A DNA stretch of 64,000 bases from Candidatus Chloroploca asiatica (GCF_002532075.1 NZ_LYXE01000069.1:21751-85750), one strand, 5' to 3'; positions 26,293 through 35,209 are shown, numbered from the stretch's first letter. Numbers and translations: made by a program. The notes: generated by a model from the sequence alone, not told the origin.

Positions 26293-28545
26293 GCCCCCAT
26301 AGAGCATCAGCACCACCCGTGGCGTGATCAGCCCTTCGACGAGCGCTCCAAGTGCAATCAGCGGCACGAGCACGAGCATCCAGACTTTGGCGAAATTCGC
26401 CAGGGCCCAGAGCAGATTGTCGGCGGGGCTAAACCCGGGCGGTGGCGAAAGCAAAGCCGCGCCGATCCGCAGGCCCAGCGCTGCGCTCAGGATAAACGTC
26501 GGCAATTCGATGATTCCGTGGGGCACCACATACGCTAGCAGAAACTGCAACGGGCTATCATTGCCGAGTGCCAGCCAGTTGCCGCCCTCGCGGGCCAGTT
26601 GACCGGCAAAAAAGCCGATCTGACCAAAGGCCACGCCTGGCACCATCAGGGCAAAGATACCGAAACTGATCACCGAAAAGATATTCGAGAGCACCGAGAC
26701 GCGCAGGTTGTTGGCAAAGACAAACGCCGCCAATGCGAACGAGGGAGGCGGAGGATTGCCAAGTTGGTTTTGGATATTAACATTGAGGATGGAGGGAGCA
26801 AAGTTAAGCCCCAGCCAGGTTCCGCCGATGGAGACAAGGAGCACGGCCAGGATGGGCAAGCGCAGCTCGCGCAAGAGGGCCGGAAATTCGTACCGATAAA
26901 ACCGGCGTGGTGAAAAGGCCAACCCGTGATACGCTGTTACGGGAACCCCAGCAGGCTGGTGCTCGCGGAAGAAGCTGCGCAAGGTCGCCGCAATGTGGCT
27001 TGGATTGAGGTCATCATGTTCACGCGAGAGAATCTCCTCGCGGTTAAAACCGGCCATGCCACTGCGAATAAAGGCGAGTGCAACCACAAAGAGACCGGCG
27101 AGCACATACCAGAGCACATCGTAGCGTTGGGCAATGAAGAGCAGGACTTGAAGCTGGATCACCACGGCGGTGGGCACCAGGACAGCCGAAGCGAGGAGCG
27201 TGGCGGCCCGAATGCTGCTCGTATTGGTCGAAATCACCACGGCCCCGGCAACCATCAGCAGGTTCACCACACTGATCATCAGGATCAGCAGGGGCAGTGT
27301 CTCGGGCTGCATCCCCACCAGATAGAGCCGTGGAAAGACAAGGCGGATGGCCGCGAGAAAGGTGAACATGGCGGTCAGACTGCCAACGAGGGGCACGATC
27401 AGGGCGGCGATCAACTTGCCCAGGTAGAGTTCGCGATCCGAGACGGGCATTGCCAGGAGCGACTCGAGACTGTTGCGTTCGCGTTCGCCGACAAAGGACT
27501 CGATGGCCGTAATGAGGGCAAAACTGGCGGGAACAAACCCGACGAGCAGGCCAACAAAAGGAACCAGGCGAGCGATATTTCCTTCGCCCTCAACAAAATC
27601 GAGCGCCAGATTCACCCCGGCGAGCAACCCCAGGGGCAACCCAAAGATCAAGGTGAAGAGCGGAATAAGCACGCGCCAGTCGGTGATAACTTCGTTCAGT
27701 TCACGGCGGGCAATGAGCCAGACTGCCGATTGGGACCACCTGGCTTGATGCACCTTGCGAGGTGATCGGCGTTCTTTCCACCAGGCTGGCAGCGGTAAAC
27801 TCCAGTTGATCTGGCCCTGGAGATGCTCACGTGAGAGGAGTTCTTCGCGGCTGAAGGTACGCATACCGATGCGGATCAACAGTGCGCTAAGGACAACCAG
27901 GGCGGCAGCAACCAGCCACAACTCAGTCCACCGACCGTTGATGATCAGAAAGGCAGCAATCTGCATAATCCCCACCATTGGGATGAGGATAAAACTCGAC
28001 ATCAAGTTGGCCGCTCGCACGGTCGTGATGTGTGACGAAATCACGACGGCACCGGTCACCATCACCACGGCCATACACGTAACCAGGAGCAACAGCAAGA
28101 CCAAGCGCGACAGATCCATCGACCCAAAATAGAGATCGGGGCGAAAGCCAAGCAAGAGGCCAACAAAGATCAGCATCGCGATCAAACTCGAAAGCAGCGG
28201 CGTCAAGAGTGACGAACCGAGCTTGCCCAGATAGAGTTCATTATCTGAGAGGGGCATCGCAAGCAGCGACTCGAGCGTATTGCGTTCACGTTCGCCGACA
28301 AAGGACTCGAGGGCCGTAATCAACGAAAAGCTCGCAGGGACAAATCCGACCAGTAGGGCCGCAAACGGCACGAGGCGTTCAGCGAGATCGGGATCATCAA
28401 CAAAACGGATCACCTGCGATGAGGCTGCGACGAGCAATTGGGGCAAAATCAGGGTCAAGAGCAGCATCGGTAAAACGACGCGCCAATCGCCCAGGGTTTC
28501 GCGCACTTCACGTCGCGTAATAGCGAGCATATGGTTGGTCTTCAT
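26290..28545 (-). CDS. ABC-2 type exporter permease, duplicated, with C-terminal SpoIIM-like domain
   Basis: A 751-residue membrane protein. Two homologous NatB/ABC-2-like halves (about residues 1-240 and 270-505) both contain an LVGFVPASF-LITA-ESFVGERERN-LESLLAMP block. A third region (about 545-751) resembles the stage II sporulation protein M family, with PHGIIELPTFILSAALGLRIG and a final EGLITPRV. All three parts are multi-spanning. SpoIIM-like proteins are usually encoded separately, so the fusion is unusual. The start overlaps the stop of the ATPase gene by four bases, and the two form an exporter. The substrate is unknown. The TAG stop lies within the right inverted repeat of the adjacent element. 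Confidence 0.85.
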   Translation of the reverse strand: MKTNHMLAITRREVRETLGDWRVVLPMLLLTLILPQLLVAASSQVIRFVDDPDLAERLVPFAALLVGFVPASFSLITALESFVGERERNTLESLLAMPLSDNELYLGKLGSSLLTPLLSSLIAMLIFVGLLLGFRPDLYFGSMDLSRLVLLLLLVTCMAVVMVTGAVVISSHITTVRAANLMSSFILIPMVGIMQIAAFLIINGRWTELWLVAAALVVLSALLIRIGMRTFSREELLSREHLQGQINWSLPLPAWWKERRSPRKVHQARWSQSAVWLIARRELNEVITDWRVLIPLFTLIFGLPLGLLAGVNLALDFVEGEGNIARLVPFVGLLVGFVPASFALITAIESFVGERERNSLESLLAMPVSDRELYLGKLIAALIVPLVGSLTAMFTFLAAIRLVFPRLYLVGMQPETLPLLILMISVVNLLMVAGAVVISTNTSSIRAATLLASAVLVPTAVVIQLQVLLFIAQRYDVLWYVLAGLFVVALAFIRSGMAGFNREEILSREHDDLNPSHIAATLRSFFREHQPAGVPVTAYHGLAFSPRRFYRYEFPALLRELRLPILAVLLVSIGGTWLGLNFAPSILNVNIQNQLGNPPPPSFALAAFVFANNLRVSVLSNIFSVISFGIFALMVPGVAFGQIGFFAGQLAREGGNWLALGNDSPLQFLLAYVVPHGIIELPTFILSAALGLRIGAALLSPPPGFSPADNLLWALANFAKVWMLVLVPLIALGALVEGLITPRVVLMLYGG

Positions 28546-29543
28546 AGTTTTGCCGAGTCAAGCTCTGGATTCAAGTTGGTCATGATCGTTTCAGTCGCTT
28601 CGGGGATGGTGCGGCCAAACGAAGAATCATCCGCGACGATGCGCAAATAGACATCCTCAAGGCTACGGGTCACTTCAGCGAGGGCCACGACGGGCATCCC
28701 GCGTGCGGTCAGGCGGCTCAGGATGACCGGATTGACCTGGTTGGGTTGGGCGCTACGGAAGCGCAGACGTGTTGCGTTGGTGGCTTCGACGGTGACGAGA
28801 TCGGTAAGCAGTGGTTCAGCCTCGGCACCTGTGTAAGGCGCAGCAAGCACCAGTTCGAAGAGCGGCTCGCCGAGCAACTGGCGGCTCAGTTCGGCAAAGG
28901 TGCCGAGCGCAATGATTTGCCCGCCGCGAATGATCGCAACGCGGTCAGCCAGCGTTTCGGCCTCGGCCAGATTGTGCGTCGTCAACAGGATCGAGCGGTC
29001 AGCCTGGCGCAACTCACCGATGGCATCGCGCACGGTGCGGGCGCTCTGCGGATCCATGGCGGTCGTTGGTTCATCGAGAAAGAGCACCGGCGGATCGTGG
29101 ATCAAGGCACGGACGAGGGCAATCTTCTGCTTCATGCCTTTGGAATAGCCGTCGAGACGCCGGTGGCGGGCTTCCCATAGGCCAAACTGCTGCAACAAGA
29201 GATTGGCGCGCGCACTGCGTTGACGTGGATCGAGCCCGAGTAGGCCGCCAAAAAAATCGAGATACTCGAGGGCGGCCATACGCCCATAGAGACCCGGATA
29301 TTCGGTGAGGAGGCCGACTTTGCCGCGTACGGTTTGGGCTTGTGTGACGACATCAAGGCCGCAGATCCGGGCATACCCGCTCGACGGGCGCAAGATAGCC
29401 CCGAGCATGCGCACGGTCGTCGTCTTGCCTGCCCCATTTGGTCCGAGCAGGGCAAGCAGTTCACCAGGATGCACCTCAAGATCAATACTACGTACCGCGT
29501 GGAAGCCGCCAAACTGCTTACTTAGTTGATAGGCCTCAATCAT
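28542..29543 (-). CDS. ABC transporter ATP-binding protein (CcmA/NatA type)
   Basis: A 333-residue ATPase energising the downstream permease. It has Walker A GPNGAGKTT, a Q-loop near LLTEYPGLY, signature YSKGMKQKIALVRAL (the LSGGQ equivalent), Walker B VLFLDEPTTAMD and switch His in LLTTHNLAEAE. A C-terminal domain of about 110 residues is typical of the NatA/ABC-2 group. The frame opens at 29660, but the ATG at 29543 is preceded by GGGAG at good spacing and gives the standard MIEAYQLSKQFGG start. It is the first gene of a two-gene operon, divergent from thrC. Confidence 0.93.
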   Translation of the reverse strand: MIEAYQLSKQFGGFHAVRSIDLEVHPGELLALLGPNGAGKTTTVRMLGAILRPSSGYARICGLDVVTQAQTVRGKVGLLTEYPGLYGRMAALEYLDFFGGLLGLDPRQRSARANLLLQQFGLWEARHRRLDGYSKGMKQKIALVRALIHDPPVLFLDEPTTAMDPQSARTVRDAIGELRQADRSILLTTHNLAEAETLADRVAIIRGGQIIALGTFAELSRQLLGEPLFELVLAAPYTGAEAEPLLTDLVTVEATNATRLRFRSAQPNQVNPVILSRLTARGMPVVALAEVTRSLEDVYLRIVADDSSFGRTIPEATETIMTNLNPELDSAKL

Positions 29544-29636
29544 GATCAACTCCCGAGTTGTTGAGGTGGACGCTTGACATGTTTTCCCTTGAATCATTGT
29601 ACCCTGTTTCGTCACAGGTGAAAGGATAAGGAATGG

Positions 29637-29642
29637 TATAAT
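29637..29642 (+). promoter_or_regulatory. Extended -10 element for thrC
   Basis: TGGTATAATAC with a consensus TATAAT at 29637-29642, 79 bases before the preferred thrC start. A TTGACA at 29574-29579 is too far away to pair with it. Confidence 0.5.
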
Positions 29643-29720
29643 ACCTTTCCAGGTGTGCAACAGGATGGCATGGTTGCACAGAAGCTTGCCGCGTATGCGA
29701 ATGCCCTCAGGTGGACGATT

Positions 29721-31064
29721 ATGACCCCGTATAGTGCCTGGTTTGCTGCCCAGGATGACCCGGATGAGCGTTATCCCCTGACCGAGGTTGTCTACTATTC
29801 ACGTTCGGGTGGGTTGCTTGAAGTACGCCATGATCTCGATGCCCTGCGCCAGCGGAGTGCCGATGAGTGGCGGCGCCTCTTTGAGGGGCGTTGGATGCGG
29901 ACGACGTGGCCGTTTGGTTCTGGGGTGTGGGGAAAAAAGGAGTGGGTTTGTCCAACGGTTGACGATGAAAATATCGTGAGCATGTTTGAGGGTGGCACAA
30001 ACCTCTTCTGGGCCGAGCGTTTCGGGCGCGAGATCGGGGTCGAAAACCTCTGGATCAAAATGTGTGGCAATAGTCATACTGGCAGTTTCAAAGATCTCGG
30101 CATGACCGTGCTTGTCAGCGTGGTGCGTCAGATGATCAGCGAGGGCAAACCGATCCGTGCGATTGCCTGCGCTTCGACCGGCGACACCTCGGCGGCGCTT
30201 GCGGCCTACGGGGCGGCGGCGGGTATTCCGACGATCGTCTTCCTGCCCAAGGGCAAAGTCAGTGTGGCGCAACTAGTGCAGCCGATTGCCCACGGTGCGA
30301 CGGTGCTTTCGTTGGATACTGATTTTGATGGCTGTATGCGCCTGGTGCGCGACGTGACGGCCGATCCAAATAGTGGTATTTATCTGGCTAACTCACTCAA
30401 CTCATTGCGCGTGGAAGGTCAGAAGACGGTTGGGATCGAAATTGTGCAGCAGTTTGACTGGCAGGTGCCGGATTGGATTGTCATTCCTGGGGGCAATCTT
30501 GGCAATACCTTTGCCCTTGGCAAGGGCCTGTTGCTGATGTATGAGTTGGGTTTGATCACCAGATTGCCGCGCATTGTCTGTGCCCAGGCCGAGCATGCCA
30601 ATCCGCTTTATCGGGCCTTTTGCAATGATTGGCGCTATGAGCCGATCACGGCGCGCCCTACGGCCGCTTCGGCGATCCAGATCGGCGACCCGATCAGCAT
30701 TAACCGGGCGATTACGATGCTCCAACGCTTCAACGGCATTGTTGAGCAGGCGAGTGAGCAAGAGTTGGCTGATGCAGCGGCCCGAGCTGACCGCACCGGG
30801 GCGTATGCGTGTCCGCATACAGGGGTTGCGCTTGCGGCAACGATCAAGCTCATTGATCGGGGCATTATCCACCCCGCCGATCAGGTCGTGGTCGTCTCAA
30901 CGGCGCACGGTCTGAAGTTTAGCCGTTTCAAGGTAGATTATCACGAACACACCCTGCGTGATGTTGTCGGTCAGTATGCGAATCCGCCCATTGAGTTGCC
31001 GGCTGAGCTTGATGCCGTGCGTCGTGCGCTCGATGAGCGCATGAATGCACGGCCGCTCAATTGA
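29721..31064 (+). CDS. thrC: Threonine synthase
   Basis: A 447-residue PLP enzyme converting O-phosphohomoserine to threonine. The PLP lysine lies in [13 protein letters not shown], and the phosphate-binding and serine loop regions [20 protein letters not shown] and [14 protein letters not shown] are intact. Near the C-terminus, [15 protein letters not shown] is typical of the branch that keeps a longer N-terminal part. The frame opens at 29655, but the ATG at 29721 has AGGTGG nine bases before it. A degenerate LeuD-like gene begins seven bases after the stop, followed by an RNA methyltransferase gene, so the three may share a transcript. Confidence 0.93.
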   Translation: MTPYSAWFAAQDDPDERYPLTEVVYYSRSGGLLEVRHDLDALRQRSADEWRRLFEGRWMRTTWPFGSGVWGKKEWVCPTVDDENIVSMFEGGTNLFWAERFGREIGVENLWIKMCGNSHTGSFKDLGMTVLVSVVRQMISEGKPIRAIACASTGDTSAALAAYGAAAGIPTIVFLPKGKVSVAQLVQPIAHGATVLSLDTDFDGCMRLVRDVTADPNSGIYLANSLNSLRVEGQKTVGIEIVQQFDWQVPDWIVIPGGNLGNTFALGKGLLLMYELGLITRLPRIVCAQAEHANPLYRAFCNDWRYEPITARPTAASAIQIGDPISINRAITMLQRFNGIVEQASEQELADAAARADRTGAYACPHTGVALAATIKLIDRGIIHPADQVVVVSTAHGLKFSRFKVDYHEHTLRDVVGQYANPPIELPAELDAVRRALDERMNARPLN

Positions 31065-31070
31065 GGCGCT

Positions 31071-31574
31071 ATGGTGCTCACCGGCTATACCCGTTGTGTC
31101 CAGGGGGATCTGTGGCCGCACCAGATTATTGATCAGGCGATTGCGGCCAGTGGCGATCCGGCCTTACTTGCTGCACATTGCCTGGCTGCGGTTGATCCTG
31201 CGCTGACGGAACGAGTGGTTGAGGGTGATGTGCTGGTGGTTGCGGGCACGATGAACGCCGGGCCAGGCCACGAGATGGCCGTCATTGCCCTGCAATCCGT
31301 CGGGTTTGCCGCAGTGATCTGTGCCGCAGTTGCCCCTGAGGTTGCCACAATCGCGAGCATCTATGGGCTCCCGATCCTTGCCCTTCCCGAGGCAAGCACG
31401 CTGCTGACTGAAGCACGTCTTGTCCGGCTTGATCTGGAACGCGGGTCGCTGACGTGCGCTGACACAACCTGGTTCTATACACCGCTTGAGCGGGCGACGC
31501 TTGATGCCGTGCGCCGGACACAGCTACTGACTCGTATGCGCCGTGTTGTTGAAGACGAAGGATATGCCGAATAG
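31071..31574 (+). CDS. Degenerate LeuD-like (isopropylmalate dehydratase small-subunit fold) protein
   Basis: A 167-residue protein aligning along its length with small LeuD/aconitase swivel domains. It starts GYTRCVQGDLWPHQII where LeuD has G-x-xxxGDNVDTDQII, continues VVEGDVLVVAGTMNAGPGHEMA where LeuD has GDIIVAGENFGCGSSREHA, and then GFAAVICAAVAPEVATIASIYGLPIL, matching [25 protein letters not shown]. The substrate-binding GCGSSRE motif is lost, so it cannot be an ordinary isomerase subunit. No LeuC is nearby. It lies between thrC and an RNA methyltransferase gene with gaps of six bases on each side. Its function is unknown; a ligand-binding or regulatory role is possible. Confidence 0.7.
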   Translation: MVLTGYTRCVQGDLWPHQIIDQAIAASGDPALLAAHCLAAVDPALTERVVEGDVLVVAGTMNAGPGHEMAVIALQSVGFAAVICAAVAPEVATIASIYGLPILALPEASTLLTEARLVRLDLERGSLTCADTTWFYTPLERATLDAVRRTQLLTRMRRVVEDEGYAE

Positions 31575-31580
31575 GAGATA

Positions 31581-32804
31581 ATGCGCATGCGTTCCAAAGA
31601 GTTTCGGTCACTGGTGACGAGCCTTGCACGAGCAGGTGAGGAACAAGAGCCGCGCTGCCCTCATACAACGATGTGTGGTGGCTGTGCCTTCCAGGATCGT
31701 CGGTATAGCGACCAGGTGGCGGCCAAAGCTGAGGCGTTGAACAGGCTTTTTGCATCGGCGGAACAACTCGCACCTTGCTTGCCTGCGCAACCACTTGAGG
31801 TTGTGGCATCACCCGACCCATATGCGTACCGTACACGCATGGATTATGTTGCCACCAAAGGCCGTTTTGGGCTGCGTGCGCGTGGCAAATTTAACTATAT
31901 TGTTGAGCTTGAGACTTGTCACCTGATTCCTCCGGCTGCCTTTGCTGCGGCTAAAACGATCTGGATCAGTGCGACTGAACTCGGCTTGCCCGACTACAAC
32001 CTGCGTACGCACGAAGGTTTTTTGCGCTATGTCGTGGTACGACGGAGCCCATCTGATACCCTGTTGCTCGCTGTCGTGACGGCTGAAGGGGCGCAGTACG
32101 AACCGGCAATGCACGCGCTAGCTCAGATTGCGCTGGCGCAGCCAGGGGTGGTTGGCTTTCACTGGTTGCTCAATGCGAGTCGAACCGATCTTTCGTTTGG
32201 AACACCGGTACGTAGCTGGGGCAGCGAGACCCTCTTGATGCGTGCCGGGGCGACGGAACTGGCGATTGGACCGAATACCTTTTTTCAAAACAATGTCCAT
32301 TTGCTCGAACGGTTGCTTGATGATGTGCGTGATGCCGTTATCGCTGCGGCTGTCCCTGGGCAAGCACTGCCCACGGTTGGCGATCTCTATGGTGGCGTTG
32401 GGACACTTGCCTTGCACCTGGCGTCGCACGCGGCCAACGTGATGTGTGTCGAGGCGGTCGCAGAGAGTGCGGTGCTGGCGGCGCGGAATGCCGAAGCCCA
32501 CGGCGTTACGAATGTACAGGCTTTTGCCCAGGAGGTTTTACCCTTTTTGCAATCGTCCGAGGCGTCACAGCTCGACCTTGTGGTCGCCGACCCGCCGCGT
32601 ACGGGCCTGGGCCCCGAGGTGTGTGCTGAACTCTTGCGCCTGGCTCCGGCACGGATAGTGTATGTCTCTTGTAATCCGCTGACCCAGATCGAGGATTTGC
32701 AGGTGCTCACGCGCCGCTATCGGGTAGAACGCATGCAGGGCTACGATATGTTTCCCCATACCCCGCATGTTGAAACCATGGCTATCCTCGATTTATCTGC
32801 TTGA
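31581..32804 (+). CDS. rlmD: 23S rRNA (uracil-C5)-methyltransferase, RlmD/TrmA family
   Basis: A 407-residue SAM-dependent RNA methyltransferase. An N-terminal iron-sulfur motif CPHTTMCGGCAFQ (three closely spaced Cys, with a further Cys in LETCHLIP) is followed by NTFFQNN, the SAM-binding DLYGGVGTLAL, PPRTGLG and the catalytic loop YVSCNPLTQIEDL. There is no TRAM domain, as in short members. Whether the target is U1939, U747 or tRNA U54 cannot be told, so the symbol is provisional. TAGGAGA precedes the ATG. Confidence 0.87.
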   Translation: MRMRSKEFRSLVTSLARAGEEQEPRCPHTTMCGGCAFQDRRYSDQVAAKAEALNRLFASAEQLAPCLPAQPLEVVASPDPYAYRTRMDYVATKGRFGLRARGKFNYIVELETCHLIPPAAFAAAKTIWISATELGLPDYNLRTHEGFLRYVVVRRSPSDTLLLAVVTAEGAQYEPAMHALAQIALAQPGVVGFHWLLNASRTDLSFGTPVRSWGSETLLMRAGATELAIGPNTFFQNNVHLLERLLDDVRDAVIAAAVPGQALPTVGDLYGGVGTLALHLASHAANVMCVEAVAESAVLAARNAEAHGVTNVQAFAQEVLPFLQSSEASQLDLVVADPPRTGLGPEVCAELLRLAPARIVYVSCNPLTQIEDLQVLTRRYRVERMQGYDMFPHTPHVETMAILDLSA

Positions 32805-32829
32805 CACCGAACGTACGTTCTGATATCAT
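32801..32829 (+). promoter_or_regulatory. Consensus promoter with a GAAC-N4-GTTC operator in the spacer
   Basis: TTGACA (32801-32806), a 17-base spacer and TATCAT (32824-32829) make a near-consensus sigma-70 promoter. The spacer holds the 12-bp palindrome GAACGTACGTTC (32809-32820), which fits the Gram-positive-type LexA (Cheo) box GAAC-N4-GTTC. A second box, GAACCTTTGTTC, lies at 32848-32859. The -35 box overlaps the end of the rlmD gene. Confidence 0.75.
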
Positions 32830-32847
32830 ATGCCCATCATCTTTAAA

Positions 32848-32859
32848 GAACCTTTGTTC
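32848..32859. promoter_or_regulatory. Second GAAC-N4-GTTC box
   Basis: GAACCTTTGTTC, 39 bases after the first box start, falls in the early transcribed region downstream of the promoter at 32801-32829. Paired boxes around a start site are typical of LexA-type repression. Confidence 0.6.
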
Positions 32860-32911
32860 TTATTCGGGCACCACGAAGTTGTCTGTCAACGAAGTTTCCT
32901 GATGCGCTTCT

Positions 32912-32947
32912 GGAGTGCCGGCTGAAGCCGGCTTCAGCCGGCACTCC
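32912..32947. repeat. Perfect 36-bp palindrome in the hydrolase-cassette leader
   Basis: The 18-base arm at 32912-32929 is followed directly by its exact complement at 32930-32947. It is in the 5' leader of the cassette, about 70 bases before the first gene. It may be a transcript hairpin or a mobile palindrome. AACGTACGTT follows at 32967-32976. Confidence 0.6.
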
Positions 32948-33016
32948 CTTCGGCAGCAAAGCAGAAAACGTACGTTACAGACTACTACGTGTGATATGAG
33001 GAAAGCGGGGGCATCT

Positions 33017-33541
33017 ATGGCAGCAGCACGCGAACAGGTCGGTCGCAGTAATTCTACCGCCGTCAGCCGTTTGCCAGGCAGCATCAGCCTTGTTGCCTAC
33101 ATTGTCACCCTCCTGCTGGTCGCGATGGCAAGTTACGTCGTCATTGATGCGGCCGTTGGGTGGACAAAAGAGCGTCTTGATGATGTGCGTTATGGTCGTC
33201 CTCGTACCACCCATATTGAAGGCTTTGTTGGGCATCCAGCGGAAGATGCTGGTCGGCCAACCCGGTTCATCGGGTTGAATCTCGACCGTCAGGTTGTTAT
33301 TCTCGCTTTACCGGGAGGAGATGCGACTCACGTGCAGAGTTTGCCTGGCCCGTACCTTTTTGGGGCACGCGAAGATTTGACGCCTGTGATATTATCGCTA
33401 TATGACCTTGATCGTGATGGTCGCCTTGACCTCCTTGCCACGGTAAGGAATGAGCACGTGATCTACTTGAATCGTGCCGAGGGTTTCCGTCTCCCAACAC
33501 TAGAAGAGCAGCAACAAATGATGCAGGAGCAGGGGCTGTGA
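33017..33541 (+). CDS. Membrane-anchored protein with a DxDxDG repeat, function unknown
   Basis: A 174-residue protein with one membrane segment at about residues 24-46, so most of it faces outside. The outer part contains LYDLDRDGRLDLLATV near residue 128, a calcium-loop motif of the FG-GAP/VCBS type, followed by a short Gln-rich tail. The start at 33017 has a purine-rich GGGG stretch upstream; an ATG at 32996 is also in frame. The stop overlaps the GTG of the next gene, so it is coupled to two predicted cell-wall hydrolases. It could be a scaffold for them. Confidence 0.65.
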   Translation: MAAAREQVGRSNSTAVSRLPGSISLVAYIVTLLLVAMASYVVIDAAVGWTKERLDDVRYGRPRTTHIEGFVGHPAEDAGRPTRFIGLNLDRQVVILALPGGDATHVQSLPGPYLFGAREDLTPVILSLYDLDRDGRLDLLATVRNEHVIYLNRAEGFRLPTLEEQQQMMQEQGL

Positions 33542-34527
33542 ACAGATTTGACGAAGATCCAGTCAGACGTCGCAGTACGTCTAGGGTGGCCCCTCTTGCT
33601 TCACAGCCGGTGCAACGGATGCGTCGTTCTTCGATTGACTGGCTTAACGGCGATGATCTGCCGTTACCCATACGTCCCCGTCCCACCCCGCTTGATGAAT
33701 TGCCTGGCGATCATGACATGTATGCTGTAGCAAGCGAACCACTACAGTGCTCGCAGCAGCGTCTTGATGAGCTTACCGAAGAGGCGATCCGCTTTGAACA
33801 TCAGACGGCTCGCTCACATTTTCGGACGGGGATGCATCTTGCGTCACTGCCTTCTGCTCCATCAATCAGTGGTTTCAAGCAGTGGCTCATCCTTGGGGGC
33901 GTGGCTCTGCTCAGCCTATTGGTACTAGTGCTGATGCGTCCTGACGGTAACGGCGGTTTGATCAGTAATTGGAGCACACAAGTATTTTCTGAGGGGCAGC
34001 CACAGGTTACTAATAGCCTCAGTGCAGTCTTTTTGAGTGATGTTCGTCCTCCGGGTGATTATGCCTTGCGTGCCGCGCCGAGCCTGACACCACAGCAAAT
34101 TGACGCCATCCTGGCTTTGTACGGTTCACCCGCCACTGGCACAGGTGCCGTATGGTTTGATCTGGGGCAGCAGCGTGGCATTGATCCGGCTTTTGCGGTT
34201 GCCTTTTTCATTCACGAGAGTGGTGCTGGGACTGCTCAGGGTTGGGCCGGGCTCAAGCCTGATGGCTCGACGACGCATAATGTTGGCAACATTATCTGTG
34301 CCGGGTATCCAACCTGTTATGGTCGGTTTCGTGATTATCCTTCGTGGAACGATGGCATTGCCGATTGGTACCGTCTGATTGATGTTGAGTATCTACAGGG
34401 GCGAGGGCATCAAACGGTCGCCGATATTATTCCTGTCTATGCACCTTCCTTTGAAAATGATGTCAACGGCTATGTCAACGTCGTCCAAAAGCTCGTTGAT
34501 CGCTGGCGTACCCAGGGGGTACAGTAG
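33538..34527 (+). CDS. Membrane-anchored glucosaminidase/lysozyme-like protein
   Basis: A 329-residue protein starting with GTG that overlaps the preceding stop. About 115 cytoplasmic residues come before one membrane segment (about residues 119-140). The outer C-terminal domain (about 180-329) resembles GH73-type glucosaminidases or lysozyme-fold proteins, with GIDPAFAVAFFIHESGAGT carrying the likely catalytic Glu, then HNVGNIICAG and the YPSWNDGIADWYRLI motif. It should cut peptidoglycan glycan strands outside the membrane. An M23 peptidase gene follows three bases later, so the two together would cut both glycan and peptide bonds. Confidence 0.75.
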   Translation: MNRFDEDPVRRRSTSRVAPLASQPVQRMRRSSIDWLNGDDLPLPIRPRPTPLDELPGDHDMYAVASEPLQCSQQRLDELTEEAIRFEHQTARSHFRTGMHLASLPSAPSISGFKQWLILGGVALLSLLVLVLMRPDGNGGLISNWSTQVFSEGQPQVTNSLSAVFLSDVRPPGDYALRAAPSLTPQQIDAILALYGSPATGTGAVWFDLGQQRGIDPAFAVAFFIHESGAGTAQGWAGLKPDGSTTHNVGNIICAGYPTCYGRFRDYPSWNDGIADWYRLIDVEYLQGRGHQTVADIIPVYAPSFENDVNGYVNVVQKLVDRWRTQGVQ

Positions 34528-34529
34528 CT

Positions 34530-35201
34530 ATGAGTGCCCACTATGCTCAGAGCCGGCGACGCCCGTTGATCTTCTTGTTGGTGATCTCGCTTGGTATCCT
34601 GGCCTTGTGGTTGCGCACTGACGACGAGCCAGTGCAGTATACGCGCTGGCAGGGCCTTGCCCCGGCGGTCATGACGAATGCACTCGCCTCGGTCAACGAC
34701 AATAGCTTGCGCGCAGTCGCTGAACCTCAGCAGGGGCGTGGTCAACCAGATGCGCAGCGTCCCTATGGCAACCCGCTGCGAGCAACCAGTACTGTGATGA
34801 CGCAGGGGTATGGCGTTGGCACACATGCCCCGGCGCACGTCTGGGGGGCGATTGATCTGGCGATCGACAGCACTGGCAATGGCATGGCTGATCCCCAGGG
34901 GAGTTGGAACCATCCAATTTATGCAACCCACGATGGGGTTGTCACCGTCACGCCAAATAGTTATCCCGCTGGCAATCATGTCTGGATCGTCAATGATGCG
35001 TATCGCACAGGGTATGCTCATCTGGCTACTTTTACGGTGAGTAACGGGCAGGTTGTTGCCCGAGGCGATCTTATTGGCACGATGGGATCAACTGGGATGT
35101 CGTCGGGTCCGCACCTTGATTATCAGGTTTGGGAAAAGGTCAATGGTGCGTGGATCAATCGCAACCCCCTCGATTTTAGCCCGTTCGAACTAGCACCCTG
35201 A
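34530..35201 (+). CDS. M23-family peptidase (LytM-like)
   Basis: A 223-residue protein with one N-terminal membrane segment (about 11-28) and an outer M23 domain (about 95-220). It shows VWGAIDLAIDS in the place of the H-x(3)-D zinc motif, preceded by a His in APAHVWGA. TGYAHLAT, GDLIGTMGSTGMSSGPHLDYQVW follow, where the last motif is usually GPHLH. The final zinc His is thus Asp, a variant seen in some family members. Such enzymes cut peptidoglycan peptide cross-bridges. It is the last gene of the box-controlled cassette and is followed by a 12-bp hairpin. Confidence 0.82.
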   Translation: MSAHYAQSRRRPLIFLLVISLGILALWLRTDDEPVQYTRWQGLAPAVMTNALASVNDNSLRAVAEPQQGRGQPDAQRPYGNPLRATSTVMTQGYGVGTHAPAHVWGAIDLAIDSTGNGMADPQGSWNHPIYATHDGVVTVTPNSYPAGNHVWIVNDAYRTGYAHLATFTVSNGQVVARGDLIGTMGSTGMSSGPHLDYQVWEKVNGAWINRNPLDFSPFELAP

Positions 35202-35209
35202 GCAGATCA

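Noticed and set aside
26926..27765. 279-codon plus-strand frame opposite the ABC permease
   Set aside because: It is His/Gly/Gln-rich, complementary to a membrane protein, with no promoter or ribosome site.
32805..33016. Phage or integrative-element border near the hydrolase cassette
   Set aside because: No integrase, tRNA, direct-repeat border or phage structural gene is present, and codon style matches the neighbours.
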